Position numbers and translations under genes: made by a program
In this document: piece after piece, positions 1 through 8,595 of the stretch
Layout of the letters: each line of letters opens with the position of its first letter
Position numbering within the stretch: position 1 is the stretch's first letter
The notes under the pieces: model-generated
Database searches by the model: none
Told to the model about the DNA's origin: nothing
What the model saw: the letters and a program-made list of their open reading frames with translations, nothing else
Source: Halanaerobium sp.
GTDB lineage: Bacteria; Bacillota; Halanaerobiia; Halanaerobiales; Halanaerobiaceae
Reading direction: 5' to 3'
NCBI GenBank assembly: GCA_003070825.1
Contig: QBLP01000004.1
Coordinates: forward strand, 1 to 27,824
Length of the DNA: 27,824 nt

Positions 1-1104
1 GAAATTAGTGATGATATTGAATTTTTTGAGAAAAGCAACCTTGCTGATGGCAAAAGAATTTTTATTCATTTTAATGCAGAACTGCTTCAGAGCGAAGTTC
101 CTCAGCTTTTATCAAAGGCAAAACTCGGCATCGAAGTTTCAGCTGCTCTTAATTTTGAAAATCAAATCAAAAATAACATAAAAAATTTAAGAGAAATGGG
201 TTCACTGCTTATCTTAAATCAATCAGAAGCTGCTCCAGCAGAAAACGAACTTTATAATTATGCAGATATAATTAAAATTGATTATAAAAAGGCTTCTAAA
301 GCCGAACATAAAAGTTTTATCGAAAAGATAAAATCTCAAAGCTCCAAAGGAGTCAAATTCTTAGCCCAAAACATCGATGAGCACCATCACTTTAAAGAGG
401 CAAAAGAGCTCGGTTTTGATTATTTTCAGGGAATTTTCTTTACAAAAGCTGACATGATAAGTGACAGCGGTACCCCGGGGTATAAAATAAACTACCTCAA
501 TGTCTTAAAAGAATTAAATAAAGAGGATGTTGATTTTGATGAAGTTGAGAAAATAATTAAAAATGATATCTCAATGACTTTCAGCCTCTTAAAAACAATT
601 AATTCTGCCTCTTATGGCTATAATGTCTCTTCAATCAAACAGGCCTCAGCCCTGCTGGGAGTTAAAGGCCTCAAAAAATGGAGTCTGCTTTATCTAATTA
701 GTGGTTTAAAAGATGATAAGCCAAATATTCTTTTTGTTAATACCCTAACTCGGGCTAAATTTGCCGAATCACTTGCAGAAGAATTTAAGGCAGCTGAAAA
801 AAGTGAAGATTTATTTACAATGGGCATTTTTTCGATGATGGATGCTTTTTTAAATAGACCGATGTCAAAGATTCTGGAAGAAACTGCTCTCACCGAAGAA
901 ATTAAGGAAGCTCTTTTGATCAGAGAAGGGGTTATGGGAGAAATCTTAAATCTTGTTATTGCCTTCGAAAGGGTTAAGTGGGATCAGGTAGCCCTAATCG
1001 AAAAAAAGAACCAGCTCGATCCTAAAAAACTCTATAATAAATATCTGGAAGCTGTAGATTTTGCTTATGAAACAATGGGAATTTTAATTAAAAATCAGAA
1101 ATAA
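1..1104 (+). CDS. EAL-HDOD (YuxH-type) signalling protein, 5' end cut by window
   Basis: The reading frame is open from base 1, so the start lies outside the window; the first internal ATG (196) is not the real start. The visible N-terminal part is the second half of an EAL-like domain (IFIHFNAELL, then ADIIKIDY, then DYFQGIFFTKAD). An HDOD domain follows, covering roughly the last 190 residues (SMTFSLLKTINSASYG, then ASALLGVKGLKKW). Proteins of this architecture are known as EAL plus modified HD-GYP/HDOD signalling proteins and are usually catalytically inactive scaffolds. Here the DDF-type metal motif is replaced by LNQSE and the AEGVE motif reads AQNID, so c-di-GMP hydrolysis is unlikely. 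No neighbouring partner hints at the pathway. The family call is firm; the biological role is unknown. Confidence 0.85.
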   Translation, partial: EISDDIEFFEKSNLADGKRIFIHFNAELLQSEVPQLLSKAKLGIEVSAALNFENQIKNNIKNLREMGSLLILNQSEAAPAENELYNYADIIKIDYKKASKAEHKSFIEKIKSQSSKGVKFLAQNIDEHHHFKEAKELGFDYFQGIFFTKADMISDSGTPGYKINYLNVLKELNKEDVDFDEVEKIIKNDISMTFSLLKTINSASYGYNVSSIKQASALLGVKGLKKWSLLYLISGLKDDKPNILFVNTLTRAKFAESLAEEFKAAEKSEDLFTMGIFSMMDAFLNRPMSKILEETALTEEIKEALLIREGVMGEILNLVIAFERVKWDQVALIEKKNQLDPKKLYNKYLEAVDFAYETMGILIKNQK

Positions 1105-1146
1105 TCAATTAAATTTTGAAAGACTATCTTTAAGGGGGATTTTTTT

Positions 1147-2250
1147 ATGGCAAGTAAAGTATTTATGGCAGATATGAAAGCTTCATCTGGCAGTGAAAGT
1201 CTGGTTAAAAAACTGGGGAAATTATTTTATAAGGCGGGTTTTCACGAATTAATCGAGGAAGATGATTTTGTGGCAATCAAACAGCATTTTGGTGAGCCGG
1301 GCAATACAGCCTTTATCAGGCCGGTCTTTACCCGCGAGATTGTCCAAATTGCAAAGAAATTAAAGGGGAAACCTTTTTTAACTGATGCCAATACTCTTTA
1401 TACCGGCGAGCGCTCCAATTCTGTTGACCACCTAAACGCAGCAATTGGTAATGGTTTTGGTTATGCCACTGTTCAGGCACCAATAATTATCGCCGATGGT
1501 CTCACCGGCAAAGGCTCAACTGAAGTTGAGGTTAACCTTAAACATTTTGATAAGGTCCGCATCGCCTCTGAGGTTCTCGATGCTGATGTATTGATCAGTC
1601 TGGCTCATTTTAAGGGTCATGAGCTGGCAGGTTTTGGCGGCACCTTTAAAAATATCGGAATGGGACTCGGCAGTAGAGCCGGCAAGCAGATGATGCACTC
1701 AGCCGTGCTGCCCGAAATCACTGAATCAGAATGTATTAAATGTATGCAGTGTGTAAAACACTGTCCGGAAGATTGTATTACTATTAATGAAAATGAAAGC
1801 TACATCGACCATGAAATCTGTATTGGCTGTGGAGAATGTGTTGTCACCTGCCCGACCGATGCAATTTCTGTTGAATGGGAATCTACCAGTGAAGGAATGG
1901 AAGAGCGTCAGGTAGAATTTACTTATGGAATTGTTAAGGATAGAAAAAATGTTTATATCAATTTTATCACCAATGTTTCTCCTGACTGTGACTGTGCTGG
2001 CTGGAGTGACCGCCCGATTGTCAATGATATCGGTATTTTAGCTTCTAAGGATCCGGTTGCCCTGGAGCAGGCTTCTTTAGATCTCGTCAATCAGGCTGAA
2101 CCGAAGGGAATGCTTGAGGACCGCGATTTAAAGCCGGGTGAAAATAAGTTTAAGGCAGTTCATCCGAGTACTGATGGTGGAGTAAGGCAGATTGATTATG
2201 CAGCAGAAATTGGAATGGGCTCAAAAGAATACGAGCTGGTTTCTTTATAA
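1147..2250 (+). CDS. DUF362 domain protein with two [4Fe-4S] ferredoxin motifs
   Basis: This 367-residue protein has an N-terminal DUF362 domain, recognised by LAHFKGHELAGFGGTFKN and the GMGLGSRAGKQMMHS stretch. A bacterial ferredoxin insert follows with two classical clusters: CIKCMQCVKHCP near residue 196 and CIGCGECVVTCP near residue 225. A DUF362 tail completes it. There is no signal peptide or membrane segment, so it is a cytosolic iron-sulphur protein. The family is common in anaerobes and is probably an electron-transfer or ferredoxin-like enzyme, but its reaction is not established. An AAGGGGG ribosome binding site precedes the ATG. It lies 42 bases after the EAL-HDOD gene and may be co-transcribed with it. 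An intrinsic terminator follows. Confidence 0.9.
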   Translation: MASKVFMADMKASSGSESLVKKLGKLFYKAGFHELIEEDDFVAIKQHFGEPGNTAFIRPVFTREIVQIAKKLKGKPFLTDANTLYTGERSNSVDHLNAAIGNGFGYATVQAPIIIADGLTGKGSTEVEVNLKHFDKVRIASEVLDADVLISLAHFKGHELAGFGGTFKNIGMGLGSRAGKQMMHSAVLPEITESECIKCMQCVKHCPEDCITINENESYIDHEICIGCGECVVTCPTDAISVEWESTSEGMEERQVEFTYGIVKDRKNVYINFITNVSPDCDCAGWSDRPIVNDIGILASKDPVALEQASLDLVNQAEPKGMLEDRDLKPGENKFKAVHPSTDGGVRQIDYAAEIGMGSKEYELVSL

Positions 2251-2311
2251 AACTTCCAGGTGCTGCAAAAGATGCAGCCGCCGGATACAACTTGATTTAA
2301 CTCTAATATCT

Positions 2312-2341
2312 AAGCCCAGCTCTCAGGCTGGGCTTTTTTAG
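2312..2341 (+). terminator. Rho-independent terminator after the DUF362 gene
   Basis: A perfect 9-bp stem (AAGCCCAGC pairing with GCTGGGCTT), a 6-nt loop and a following T-run. It ends the plus-strand unit. The T-run exists only on the plus side, so it should not terminate the convergent aldo/keto reductase well. Confidence 0.9.
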
Positions 2342-2376
2342 CTCAATTTTATTTTTAATCAATTCTACTTTTTAAG

Positions 2377-3495
2377 CTACTGCATGACCTCACTTTCACC
2401 TAATTTATAATCCACTATTTCCAGCTTGTTCTTGATATCAAGCCCATACTTGCAGGCTTTAAATTCAGCCGCTTTAGTCAGCAGGTCAGCTGCTTTTAAC
2501 TCCAGCTTCTGATAGCGAGCTTCTGCCAGTTCTCTGTCGCCAAACCAGAAGCGGAGGCGGTCCCGCAGAGCATATTCAGCAGGATTTCTAGGCCTGCCGT
2601 CATACATCTGACGGTCAAAATAACCTTCCATTCTAAATACAGCTTTCAAGTCTTCCCCAAATTCTTTAGAAACACTACACTGATCACACTGGCGGCAGAT
2701 ATAATCTCCCAATTCTTCCGCATTGGCAAATAGTTCTTCTTTTTCAGCCTCAGTCAGCGGCTCAAACTCCTCTGCCAGCCTTAAATCCATCTCCAGCATC
2801 TCCTGGTTATTCATCCCTGTTACCACAGCATCAACCGGCAGTGAAAAAACATAGCGAAAGGCATCTTCTACATTCTGCCACAGAAATCCATCAGCAAGCG
2901 GTTTCATGCAGAGTGTTCCTATCTCCTTTTTTTTAAGCAGCGGCAGCAGCTGATCCTCTAATTTAGGAAAGTTGAATTTGTCGAAATAATTGAAGTGAGT
3001 CATCATCACTTCAAATTCGCCAGTTTTTAAGGCTTTAATTAAAACATCGGGCTGACCGTGAGCTGTAATCCCAATATGTTTAACTTTCCCCATTTCTTTT
3101 GCTTTTTTGGCAGCTTCCAGGGAGCCGCCCGGTTTTAAAATCGCCTCCAAATCTGCCTCATCACCAACACCATGCATAAAAATTATGTCGAGGTGGTCTG
3201 TCTGCAGATTTTTCAGACTGCGGTCTATTTCTGCCATTGCACCCTCAGCATCTCTGACTCCAGTTTTACTGGCCAGAACAAGCTCATCCCGCCGGTTTTT
3301 AACTATTTCCCCGATCTTCTTTTCTGACTCACCATCACCATAAGAAGCTGCTGTTTCCAGATAATTTCCACCTCGATCTAAATAAGTGGTCAATAAATCC
3401 GCAGCCCTGTCAGCCGGTATTTCTATTAGGTGAAAGCCGCCAAAACCGAGCAGACTAACTTCCATGCCAGTTTTTCCAAGTCTTCTCTTTTCCAT
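2377..3495 (-). CDS. Aldo/keto reductase with C-terminal iron-sulphur-type region
   Basis: A 372-residue protein. The TIM-barrel aldo/keto reductase domain occupies roughly residues 1-260: RRLGKTGMEVSLLGFGG at the start, ETAASYGDGESE around the catalytic Tyr (the usual Asp is Glu here), VLASKTG with the catalytic Lys, and IFMHGVGD with the His. The C-terminal extension has C-x2-C-x2-C (CRQCDQC, near residue 267) and a distant Cys in FKACKYGLDI, resembling the ferredoxin-like tail of redox-type members of this family but without the canonical CP. The substrate is not predictable. The ATG follows a strong AGGGGGAA site. Before the IS insertion this gene began 17 bases after the mannosidase stop codon, so the two formed an operon. 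It may now depend on readthrough from the IS element or on a new promoter. Confidence 0.85.
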   Translation of the reverse strand: MEKRRLGKTGMEVSLLGFGGFHLIEIPADRAADLLTTYLDRGGNYLETAASYGDGESEKKIGEIVKNRRDELVLASKTGVRDAEGAMAEIDRSLKNLQTDHLDIIFMHGVGDEADLEAILKPGGSLEAAKKAKEMGKVKHIGITAHGQPDVLIKALKTGEFEVMMTHFNYFDKFNFPKLEDQLLPLLKKKEIGTLCMKPLADGFLWQNVEDAFRYVFSLPVDAVVTGMNNQEMLEMDLRLAEEFEPLTEAEKEELFANAEELGDYICRQCDQCSVSKEFGEDLKAVFRMEGYFDRQMYDGRPRNPAEYALRDRLRFWFGDRELAEARYQKLELKAADLLTKAAEFKACKYGLDIKNKLEIVDYKLGESEVMQ

Positions 3496-3546
3496 TTTAA
3501 ATTCCCCCTAATTTATAATTTTACTTTAAAAGTTTTAATCTCATAT

Positions 3547-3572
3547 CACTAGCATTGCATAAAAATATTTAA
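3547..3572. repeat. Left terminal inverted repeat of the IS element
   Basis: 26 bases identical to the reverse complement of 5081-5106. The adjacent outer 9 bases (3538-3546, ATCTCATAT) are the left copy of the target duplication. Confidence 0.95.
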
Positions 3573-3714
3573 GCATTGTCAAATTTAAGTTATTGAGAAA
3601 CTATACTATCTACAGAATATTCAGTCACACCCTTATCCTTTTTTAAGAAAAAGAGATAACAGAGTATTAAGAGATAGCCTTTATCCACATTTTACCATAA
3701 TATATTTGTTCTTT

Positions 3715-4968
3715 TTACAGAATTACTGGATTGAATTCTGTTGAATATAAAAGTTCTGTATCTCCTGCCATCACCTGCCTTTCGGTTAGCTGATAGATTT
3801 TTTCGTAATCTATCACTCTCCGACCTTTAGAAGTGCGTGATGGTGGTCGATTTATCTTTCTAATAAAAGCCTTTAGACTTTCAAACATACAGGCCCTAAA
3901 GTATTTAAGTACTTTAAATAAGCTCTTATCTGTATTGGCTTCTCTTTTTAAAAGAGTAAGTAATACAAAGCTGATTAAAGCGGTAAATATCTGTGATTTA
4001 ACAGCATTTTCACTGTGTCCATAAAAGACTTTAACATGCAGATGCTGTTTGATCCACTTAAAGAAGATCTCTATCTGCCAGCGATCTCTGTAGTATCTGC
4101 TGATTAATATTGCAGAATGTTTAAAGTCGTTTGTGATTAATCTAACTGTACTGCCAGGGTTTTCTCTGTCAGGTATTTCTAGGATTCTTAAGATGTTATT
4201 CATCTGATTATCCTGTTTTGGGTCACCTAAAAGAACAGTAGAATCTTCAACTTCCTGACCATCAATAATTACAGTTTTAGTTTTTAGAACTTTAATTTTA
4301 GCATTACTCTTAAGCCTTGATAGGAAGAGAATACCAGCGTCACAGTAGTTATCAAAGCTTTGATAGTCAACATAAGCTCTGTCAAAGACATGGAGAGTAT
4401 CTGTATCATGAAAAATCAGATTATCCATTTTAGTTTTATCTGCACCTTTAGCAGGGGTTATCTCAACTTTATCAGGCATAATATCTCCATCATAAATGAT
4501 GCGGGTATGTATTTTAATTCCTGCTTTAGTTGATCTGAAATCAGCCCAGGGATAATTACTTAAAGCCATAGAGACAGTTGAAGCATCAATGATGTTTAGC
4601 TGGCCGAGATTATTTCTGTAGAAATTGGCTCCTCTTTTGGTTAGAGCCTCCAGTTTAATCTGATTAAATATTTTTTCAAAGATAACTGGCGGAATATCTC
4701 TTAACCTTCTCGAAAGTTGAGAGGCGCTAATTGAATCAAGATCAATCTCTTTTTTAAGATCAGATTTATTGCTAACATCGATACTTAAGCTGTCAAGAGA
4801 GCTGACAGATTCAAGCTGACCATAGAGCAAAATTTGAAATAACTTTTTAGTTGTAAGTTTTTTAGTGTATCTGTCCAGTTCAAGTTCAGCAACAATTTTT
4901 GAAAATAAATTAAAATTTATTGAAAAAAGTAGTTGATTAAATGTGGTTTCTATGATATCTTTGTCCAT
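3715..4968 (-). CDS. IS4-family DDE transposase
   Basis: A 417-residue, full-length transposase. The DDE residues are visible: the first Asp in NIIDASTVS, the second in HVFDRAYVDYQSFD, and the Glu within SRYYRDRWQIEIFFKWIK. The last stretch fits the Y-x2-R-x3-E-x6-K signature that defines the IS4 family. It catalyses cut-and-paste movement of the surrounding element. The ATG follows an AAGGAG site with a normal gap. The upstream leader carries its own promoter and a sequence complementary to this ribosome binding site (separate entries), so expression is probably kept low and insulated from outside transcripts. No frameshift or premature stop is seen, so the element is likely still active. 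Confidence 0.95.
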   Translation of the reverse strand: MDKDIIETTFNQLLFSINFNLFSKIVAELELDRYTKKLTTKKLFQILLYGQLESVSSLDSLSIDVSNKSDLKKEIDLDSISASQLSRRLRDIPPVIFEKIFNQIKLEALTKRGANFYRNNLGQLNIIDASTVSMALSNYPWADFRSTKAGIKIHTRIIYDGDIMPDKVEITPAKGADKTKMDNLIFHDTDTLHVFDRAYVDYQSFDNYCDAGILFLSRLKSNAKIKVLKTKTVIIDGQEVEDSTVLLGDPKQDNQMNNILRILEIPDRENPGSTVRLITNDFKHSAILISRYYRDRWQIEIFFKWIKQHLHVKVFYGHSENAVKSQIFTALISFVLLTLLKREANTDKSLFKVLKYFRACMFESLKAFIRKINRPPSRTSKGRRVIDYEKIYQLTERQVMAGDTELLYSTEFNPVIL

Positions 4969-4976
4969 AGTATATG

Positions 4977-5030
4977 CTCCTTATTTTTTGGGATTTGGAC
5001 AAAGACTATCCTAATTCCAATTATAAGGAG
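4977..5030 (-). promoter_or_regulatory. Anti-Shine-Dalgarno hairpin in the transposase leader
   Basis: On the minus strand CTCCTTAT (5030-5023) is an exact complement of ATAAGGAG (4984-4977), the transposase ribosome binding site. The arms are 38 nt apart. Transcripts entering from outside, such as from the mannosidase gene, would contain both arms and could mask the site. Transcripts from the internal promoter start downstream of the first arm and would lack it. The same logic is established for IS10 and IS50. The pairing is seen; the function is inferred. Confidence 0.6.
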
Positions 5031-5048
5031 TTTTTCTATTTTAAGCAA
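5020..5048 (-). promoter_or_regulatory. Transposase promoter inside the IS element
   Basis: The -35 box TTGCTT (5048-5043) and a perfect -10 box TATAAT (5025-5020) are separated by exactly 17 bases. The predicted transcript start is near 5012, about 45 nt before the ATG. The -10 box overlaps the anti-Shine-Dalgarno arm. Confidence 0.75.
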
Positions 5049-5080
5049 GTATTTTCGCTGAAAATAGAACTTGACATTTA

Positions 5081-5106
5081 TTAAATATTTTTATGCAATG
5101 CTAGTG
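5081..5106. repeat. Right terminal inverted repeat of the IS element
   Basis: 26 bases, the perfect inverse of 3547-3572. It supplies the last codons and the stop codon of the interrupted mannosidase gene (stop at 5091-5093). The outer 9 bases (5107-5115) are the right target duplication. Confidence 0.95.
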
Positions 5107-8100
5107 ATCTCATATGGTTTAATTTTAAATTCAAAACTATCAACTTCAGCCTTAAGCTCTGCAATATCTTCCTCCATCAAATTACATTCAGTAACTTTTT
5201 TCAGCTCCTGGCCCAGACTGACCTTAACTTTATCCCTCTGTTTGCCGTATTCGTAAAATCTAAAAACCAGCTCCTCGGAAGCTTCTGCTTTTTTGACAGT
5301 CTCTAAAATTGTACTCTCTGCTTCAACATCGATAAATGACTTCTGCTGCGGTTCTTTACCTGTTTCATTTTGAGTAATTACAGTTTTAAGCGGATAATTT
5401 AGCTCGTAGGCCTCTTTTACAGTCTCAGCTTCAAACCAGTCCCCAGCATGTGGGTAGAGGCTGTAAGTAAAACTGTGCTTACCCTGATCTGCTGCTGGGT
5501 CAGGATAAACCCCGGATTTTATCAGAGTCAAACGCATTGTCTGGTCTTTAATATCATAGCCATATTTGCAGTCATTTAAGAGGCTAACTCCATAGTTTCT
5601 TTCCGAGAGATCAGCCCATTTATGGCCAACAGTTTCGAACTTAGCATAATCCCAGCTTGTATTCCAGTGAGTATTTCGCTCCACATTCCCAAACTGAATC
5701 TCATAGGTCGCCTTTGTACTGCGCAGATCAACCGGGAAAGCCGTCTTCAGGAGAATCTGTTCTTCCTGCCAGTCCACATCAGTTTTAAAATCAAGCCGCC
5801 GCTGATTGGCATAGATAACCAGCTGCTGGGAAATAGTTGAATCTAAAAATTTCCACTTCAGCCTGGCAACAATTCTGTCGTTCATTTTTTCTATTTCCAG
5901 CTCCTCCAGCTTATCAATCGAATACTCTTTTTCCTGGTAGTAAATATCTATATCCCAGGCATTAAAGCGCATTGGCCGATCTTCAAAAGCCTGCAGCAGG
6001 TTGGCTTTTTTCCCAGCCGGAATTAACTCCCGCTGAAACTGTCGATCATAGAGAGAGATTATCTGCCCCTGCTGATTGAGCTTAATCCTGTAGTATCTAT
6101 TTTCCAGCTGATTTTTTTCTGCCTCAACCTTTAATAAATTGCGGCTCCCAGCCCCAACAGTCTGCTGGCCCTGGCTCTTACTGAGCAGATACTTAATCTG
6201 GCTTTCTTTAAAATCAGCTTCTTTCTGAGCTGCCACTTCCGCTTCCAGTTTTAATCCCTCATCACTTTGACTAAGATTATAGGCTTTATAACCACTGGCC
6301 GGAATATTATCGATCATAATCTGCCGTCCTTCAAATTCAATATAACCTGAGCGCTGCCAGGGCAGAGAATTAAAAACGACCAGCTTTTTCTGCTCACCTT
6401 CAATCTGAGCTGCAATTTTTTTCAGGCCGCCCTGCAGTTCTCCTCTCAGCTCGGCAAAAAGCTCTCTAAATTCGCGGGCACTGTCCTGATAAACCTCTTT
6501 GATTGAAGATCCGGGCAAAATATCATGGAACTGATTTTTAAGCAGAATTTCCCAGTTTGACTGCAGTTTTTGAGCAGGATAGCTCAGACCTGCTGTCTGC
6601 TCTGCAAAAGATCTAAAAAGCTCTGTATCATGCAGCATAATATCAGCACGGCGGTTATTTTTCTTAATTTCAGCCTGTGAGGTATAGGTTCCCCGGTGAT
6701 ATTCTAAATATAATTCGCCATCCCAGACAGGCAGCTCAGGTTTTTCTTCCATTCGAGCTGCCAGTTTTTCAAAATATTCTTCTGCACTGCCGAACTCTAC
6801 TTCTGGCAGCCCGGGAATCTGCTGCATTTTTTTACCGCTTTCGATCATCTCTCGAGTCGGACCACCCCCACCGTCTCCCCAGCCATAGGCAATAAGCAGC
6901 TGATCATTAATTTCTTTCTGCTGATAATTATCCCAGCTTCCCCTGACTGATTCGGGATTTAGAAGCCCGTTATAGGTATAAAAAGGCTCATCATTATTTA
7001 CCTCAGGAGTTGTAATAAAATGAGTTAATACTTCTGTGCCGTCAATGCCCCGCCACTTAAAAGTATCATACTCAGGCCGGTTAAACTGACTCCAGCTGAT
7101 CTTGGTGGTCATAAAATACTTCATGCCGCTTTTTTTAATAATCTGCGGCAGAGCCCAGGAATAGCCAAATACATCGGGCAGCCAGAGAATATTCCAGTCC
7201 TGATCAAATTCTTCCTTGATAAAACGCTTTCCGTGCAAAAATTGTCTGACCAGTGATTCCCCCGAAGTCAGATTGCAGTCGGCTTCAACCCACATTCCTC
7301 CGGTTACTTCCCAGCTTCCCTCTTTAATTTTTTCTTTTATCCGGGCATAAATTTCCGGATAGTCTTCTTTAATAAACTTATATAACTGGGGACTGGACTG
7401 AACAAAGGTGTAGTCCGGATATTCTTCCATCAGTTTTAGAACTGTAGAAAAAGTGCGGGCTGTCTTTTCTCTGGTGTGCAGCAGCCGCCACAGCCAGGCT
7501 ACATCAAGATGAGAATGACCAACTGCTGTTATTTTTGGCAGCTCAGTTTCAGCTTTGAGTTCTCCCAGCGAGTTTTTAAGATACTGGCTGGCCTCAGCTG
7601 CAGTCGCTAAAAATTCAGCTGAGCCCGGTTTCCTAAAATCAATTAAATTAAAAGCCTGATTCAGCCTATTTAAAAGTTTCTGCCGCAGGTTATCCCCCTC
7701 ATCCATAAGAGCAATAGATTCTTTAAGGGTTTTAGCCAGCTGATAAAAGTCTTCCAGAGTCGAATCTCTAAAGATTAAAGCTGCTTTTTTAAACCATCTT
7801 TTTTCTGCTTCCAGACCGCTAAAGGCTTTGACTGCTACTTTTAAACTTTCACCTTTTAAGTCTTTATCTCTTAATTTAACCAGCGAATGGTTGCGATCCA
7901 GACCCTGCAGCGGCTGACCGTTTAAATAGAGCAGCGATTCTGCTCCGGCCAAGCCGCCGGGGTGACTGCTGCCAGGAATTATTTCTAAATAAATATTGTT
8001 TTGGTCTAAATCCCAGTCTTGAGGCAGTTTGAGCTCAGTTACAAACCAGCTGCACTGCTCCCTACCTCCCCAGCTCCCCCCAACTTTAAAAGTTTCACCT

Positions 8101-8243
8101 CTTAACTTTGAGAATTCCGGTAGTGATTTATCCTCAATTCTGGCAGAATATTTTGTAAATTTTTCGATTAAAATTTCCTGCTGATTCAAATTGGCTGCTA
8201 AATCTTTTAAGTATCTTTCAATTTTTCCCTCTTTGAAAAACAT
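5091..8243 (-). CDS. GH38 alpha-mannosidase, C-terminus rewritten by the IS insertion
   Basis: About 1050 residues, the usual size for bacterial GH38 enzymes. The N-terminal domain precedes the catalytic domain with GHSHLDVAWLW (zinc-binding His and Asp, near residue 240) and WLPDVFGYSWALPQ, which holds the nucleophile Asp near residue 357. The C-terminal beta domains follow. There is no signal peptide, so it acts in the cytosol on imported mannosides or oligosaccharides. I prefer the ATG at 8243 over the GTG at 8252, because GGGAAG lies about 8-9 bases before the ATG but abuts the GTG. The last four residues (TSIA) and the stop come from the IS terminal repeat. The ancestral end would have read PYEIKTFKVKL. 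The lost tail is only about seven residues, so activity probably survives. Confidence 0.92.
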   Translation of the reverse strand: MFFKEGKIERYLKDLAANLNQQEILIEKFTKYSARIEDKSLPEFSKLRGETFKVGGSWGGREQCSWFVTELKLPQDWDLDQNNIYLEIIPGSSHPGGLAGAESLLYLNGQPLQGLDRNHSLVKLRDKDLKGESLKVAVKAFSGLEAEKRWFKKAALIFRDSTLEDFYQLAKTLKESIALMDEGDNLRQKLLNRLNQAFNLIDFRKPGSAEFLATAAEASQYLKNSLGELKAETELPKITAVGHSHLDVAWLWRLLHTREKTARTFSTVLKLMEEYPDYTFVQSSPQLYKFIKEDYPEIYARIKEKIKEGSWEVTGGMWVEADCNLTSGESLVRQFLHGKRFIKEEFDQDWNILWLPDVFGYSWALPQIIKKSGMKYFMTTKISWSQFNRPEYDTFKWRGIDGTEVLTHFITTPEVNNDEPFYTYNGLLNPESVRGSWDNYQQKEINDQLLIAYGWGDGGGGPTREMIESGKKMQQIPGLPEVEFGSAEEYFEKLAARMEEKPELPVWDGELYLEYHRGTYTSQAEIKKNNRRADIMLHDTELFRSFAEQTAGLSYPAQKLQSNWEILLKNQFHDILPGSSIKEVYQDSAREFRELFAELRGELQGGLKKIAAQIEGEQKKLVVFNSLPWQRSGYIEFEGRQIMIDNIPASGYKAYNLSQSDEGLKLEAEVAAQKEADFKESQIKYLLSKSQGQQTVGAGSRNLLKVEAEKNQLENRYYRIKLNQQGQIISLYDRQFQRELIPAGKKANLLQAFEDRPMRFNAWDIDIYYQEKEYSIDKLEELEIEKMNDRIVARLKWKFLDSTISQQLVIYANQRRLDFKTDVDWQEEQILLKTAFPVDLRSTKATYEIQFGNVERNTHWNTSWDYAKFETVGHKWADLSERNYGVSLLNDCKYGYDIKDQTMRLTLIKSGVYPDPAADQGKHSFTYSLYPHAGDWFEAETVKEAYELNYPLKTVITQNETGKEPQQKSFIDVEAESTILETVKKAEASEELVFRFYEYGKQRDKVKVSLGQELKKVTECNLMEEDIAELKAEVDSFEFKIKPYEITSIA

Positions 8244-8258
8244 TAGCTTCACTTCCCA

Positions 8259-8593
8259 TTATATTTTTTTATCGAGTAGATCTCTATCAACAAAATTATT
8301 CAGAAAATAATTAAGTGAGCTGTTCTTTTTAGCTGCAGTTTTAAGCGAGAATACTTTTATTATCTCCCACATAAAATCAATCCTGGAATCATAAACCGAC
8401 TCTAATAAATCATTAAAATCTTCTTTAAATAAATGATCTGTTCTTTCAAAATTCTGAACCCCGATAGCTGAGCTTGTTTCCTGGTCCAGTCCGGCAAGAT
8501 ACCAACTTTCAATCTCTTTGATAACCACAATAATTTTTTGAAAAATCTTTCATCATCATTCCCTTCCACCAGTATATACAGCCGCTTATGCAA
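8259..8593 (-). pseudogene. TOPRIM-like partner of the AAA ATPase, internally deleted and frameshifted
   Basis: The first part, from a TTG codon at 8593, reads MHKRLYILVEGNDDERFFKK, a typical N-terminal TOPRIM strand with its Glu. Two bases separate TTG from the ATPase stop, and a GGAGGTG site lies inside the ATPase 3' end. Right after KK the frame changes: the continuation in another frame reads IIVVIKEIESWYLAGLDQE and runs to a stop at 8259. That second part looks like the C-terminal part of small TOPRIM proteins encoded next to OLD-like ATPases. The expected middle, roughly 100 residues with the DxD metal motif, is missing. The A-rich junction AAAAAATTATT suggests deletion between short repeats. 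The gene is almost certainly non-functional. The exact family (DUF4276-like) is uncertain. Confidence 0.7.
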
Positions 8594-8595
8594 GA

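Larger units (their letters stand above)
3547..5106 (-). mobile_element. Complete IS4-family insertion sequence, 1560 bp
   Basis: Both ends are visible. The outermost 26 bases are perfect inverted repeats beginning CACTAGCATTGCATAAAAAT (3547-3572 and 5081-5106), with weaker similarity continuing inward (TGTCAA on both sides). The flanks are a perfect 9-bp direct repeat, ATCTCATAT (3538-3546 and 5107-5115), which is the target duplication expected for this family. The element holds one intact transposase gene. Removing the element plus one target copy restores a continuous, in-frame mannosidase 3' end and a tight mannosidase-reductase operon, which confirms these boundaries. The insertion looks recent because nothing has decayed. 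Confidence 0.95.

Noticed and set aside
3601..3714. Hairpin between the transposase stop and the left IS end as a terminator
   Set aside because: TTATC...GATAA with A/T tracts (about 3631-3660) pairs only imperfectly and is nearly all A-T; it is too weak to call.
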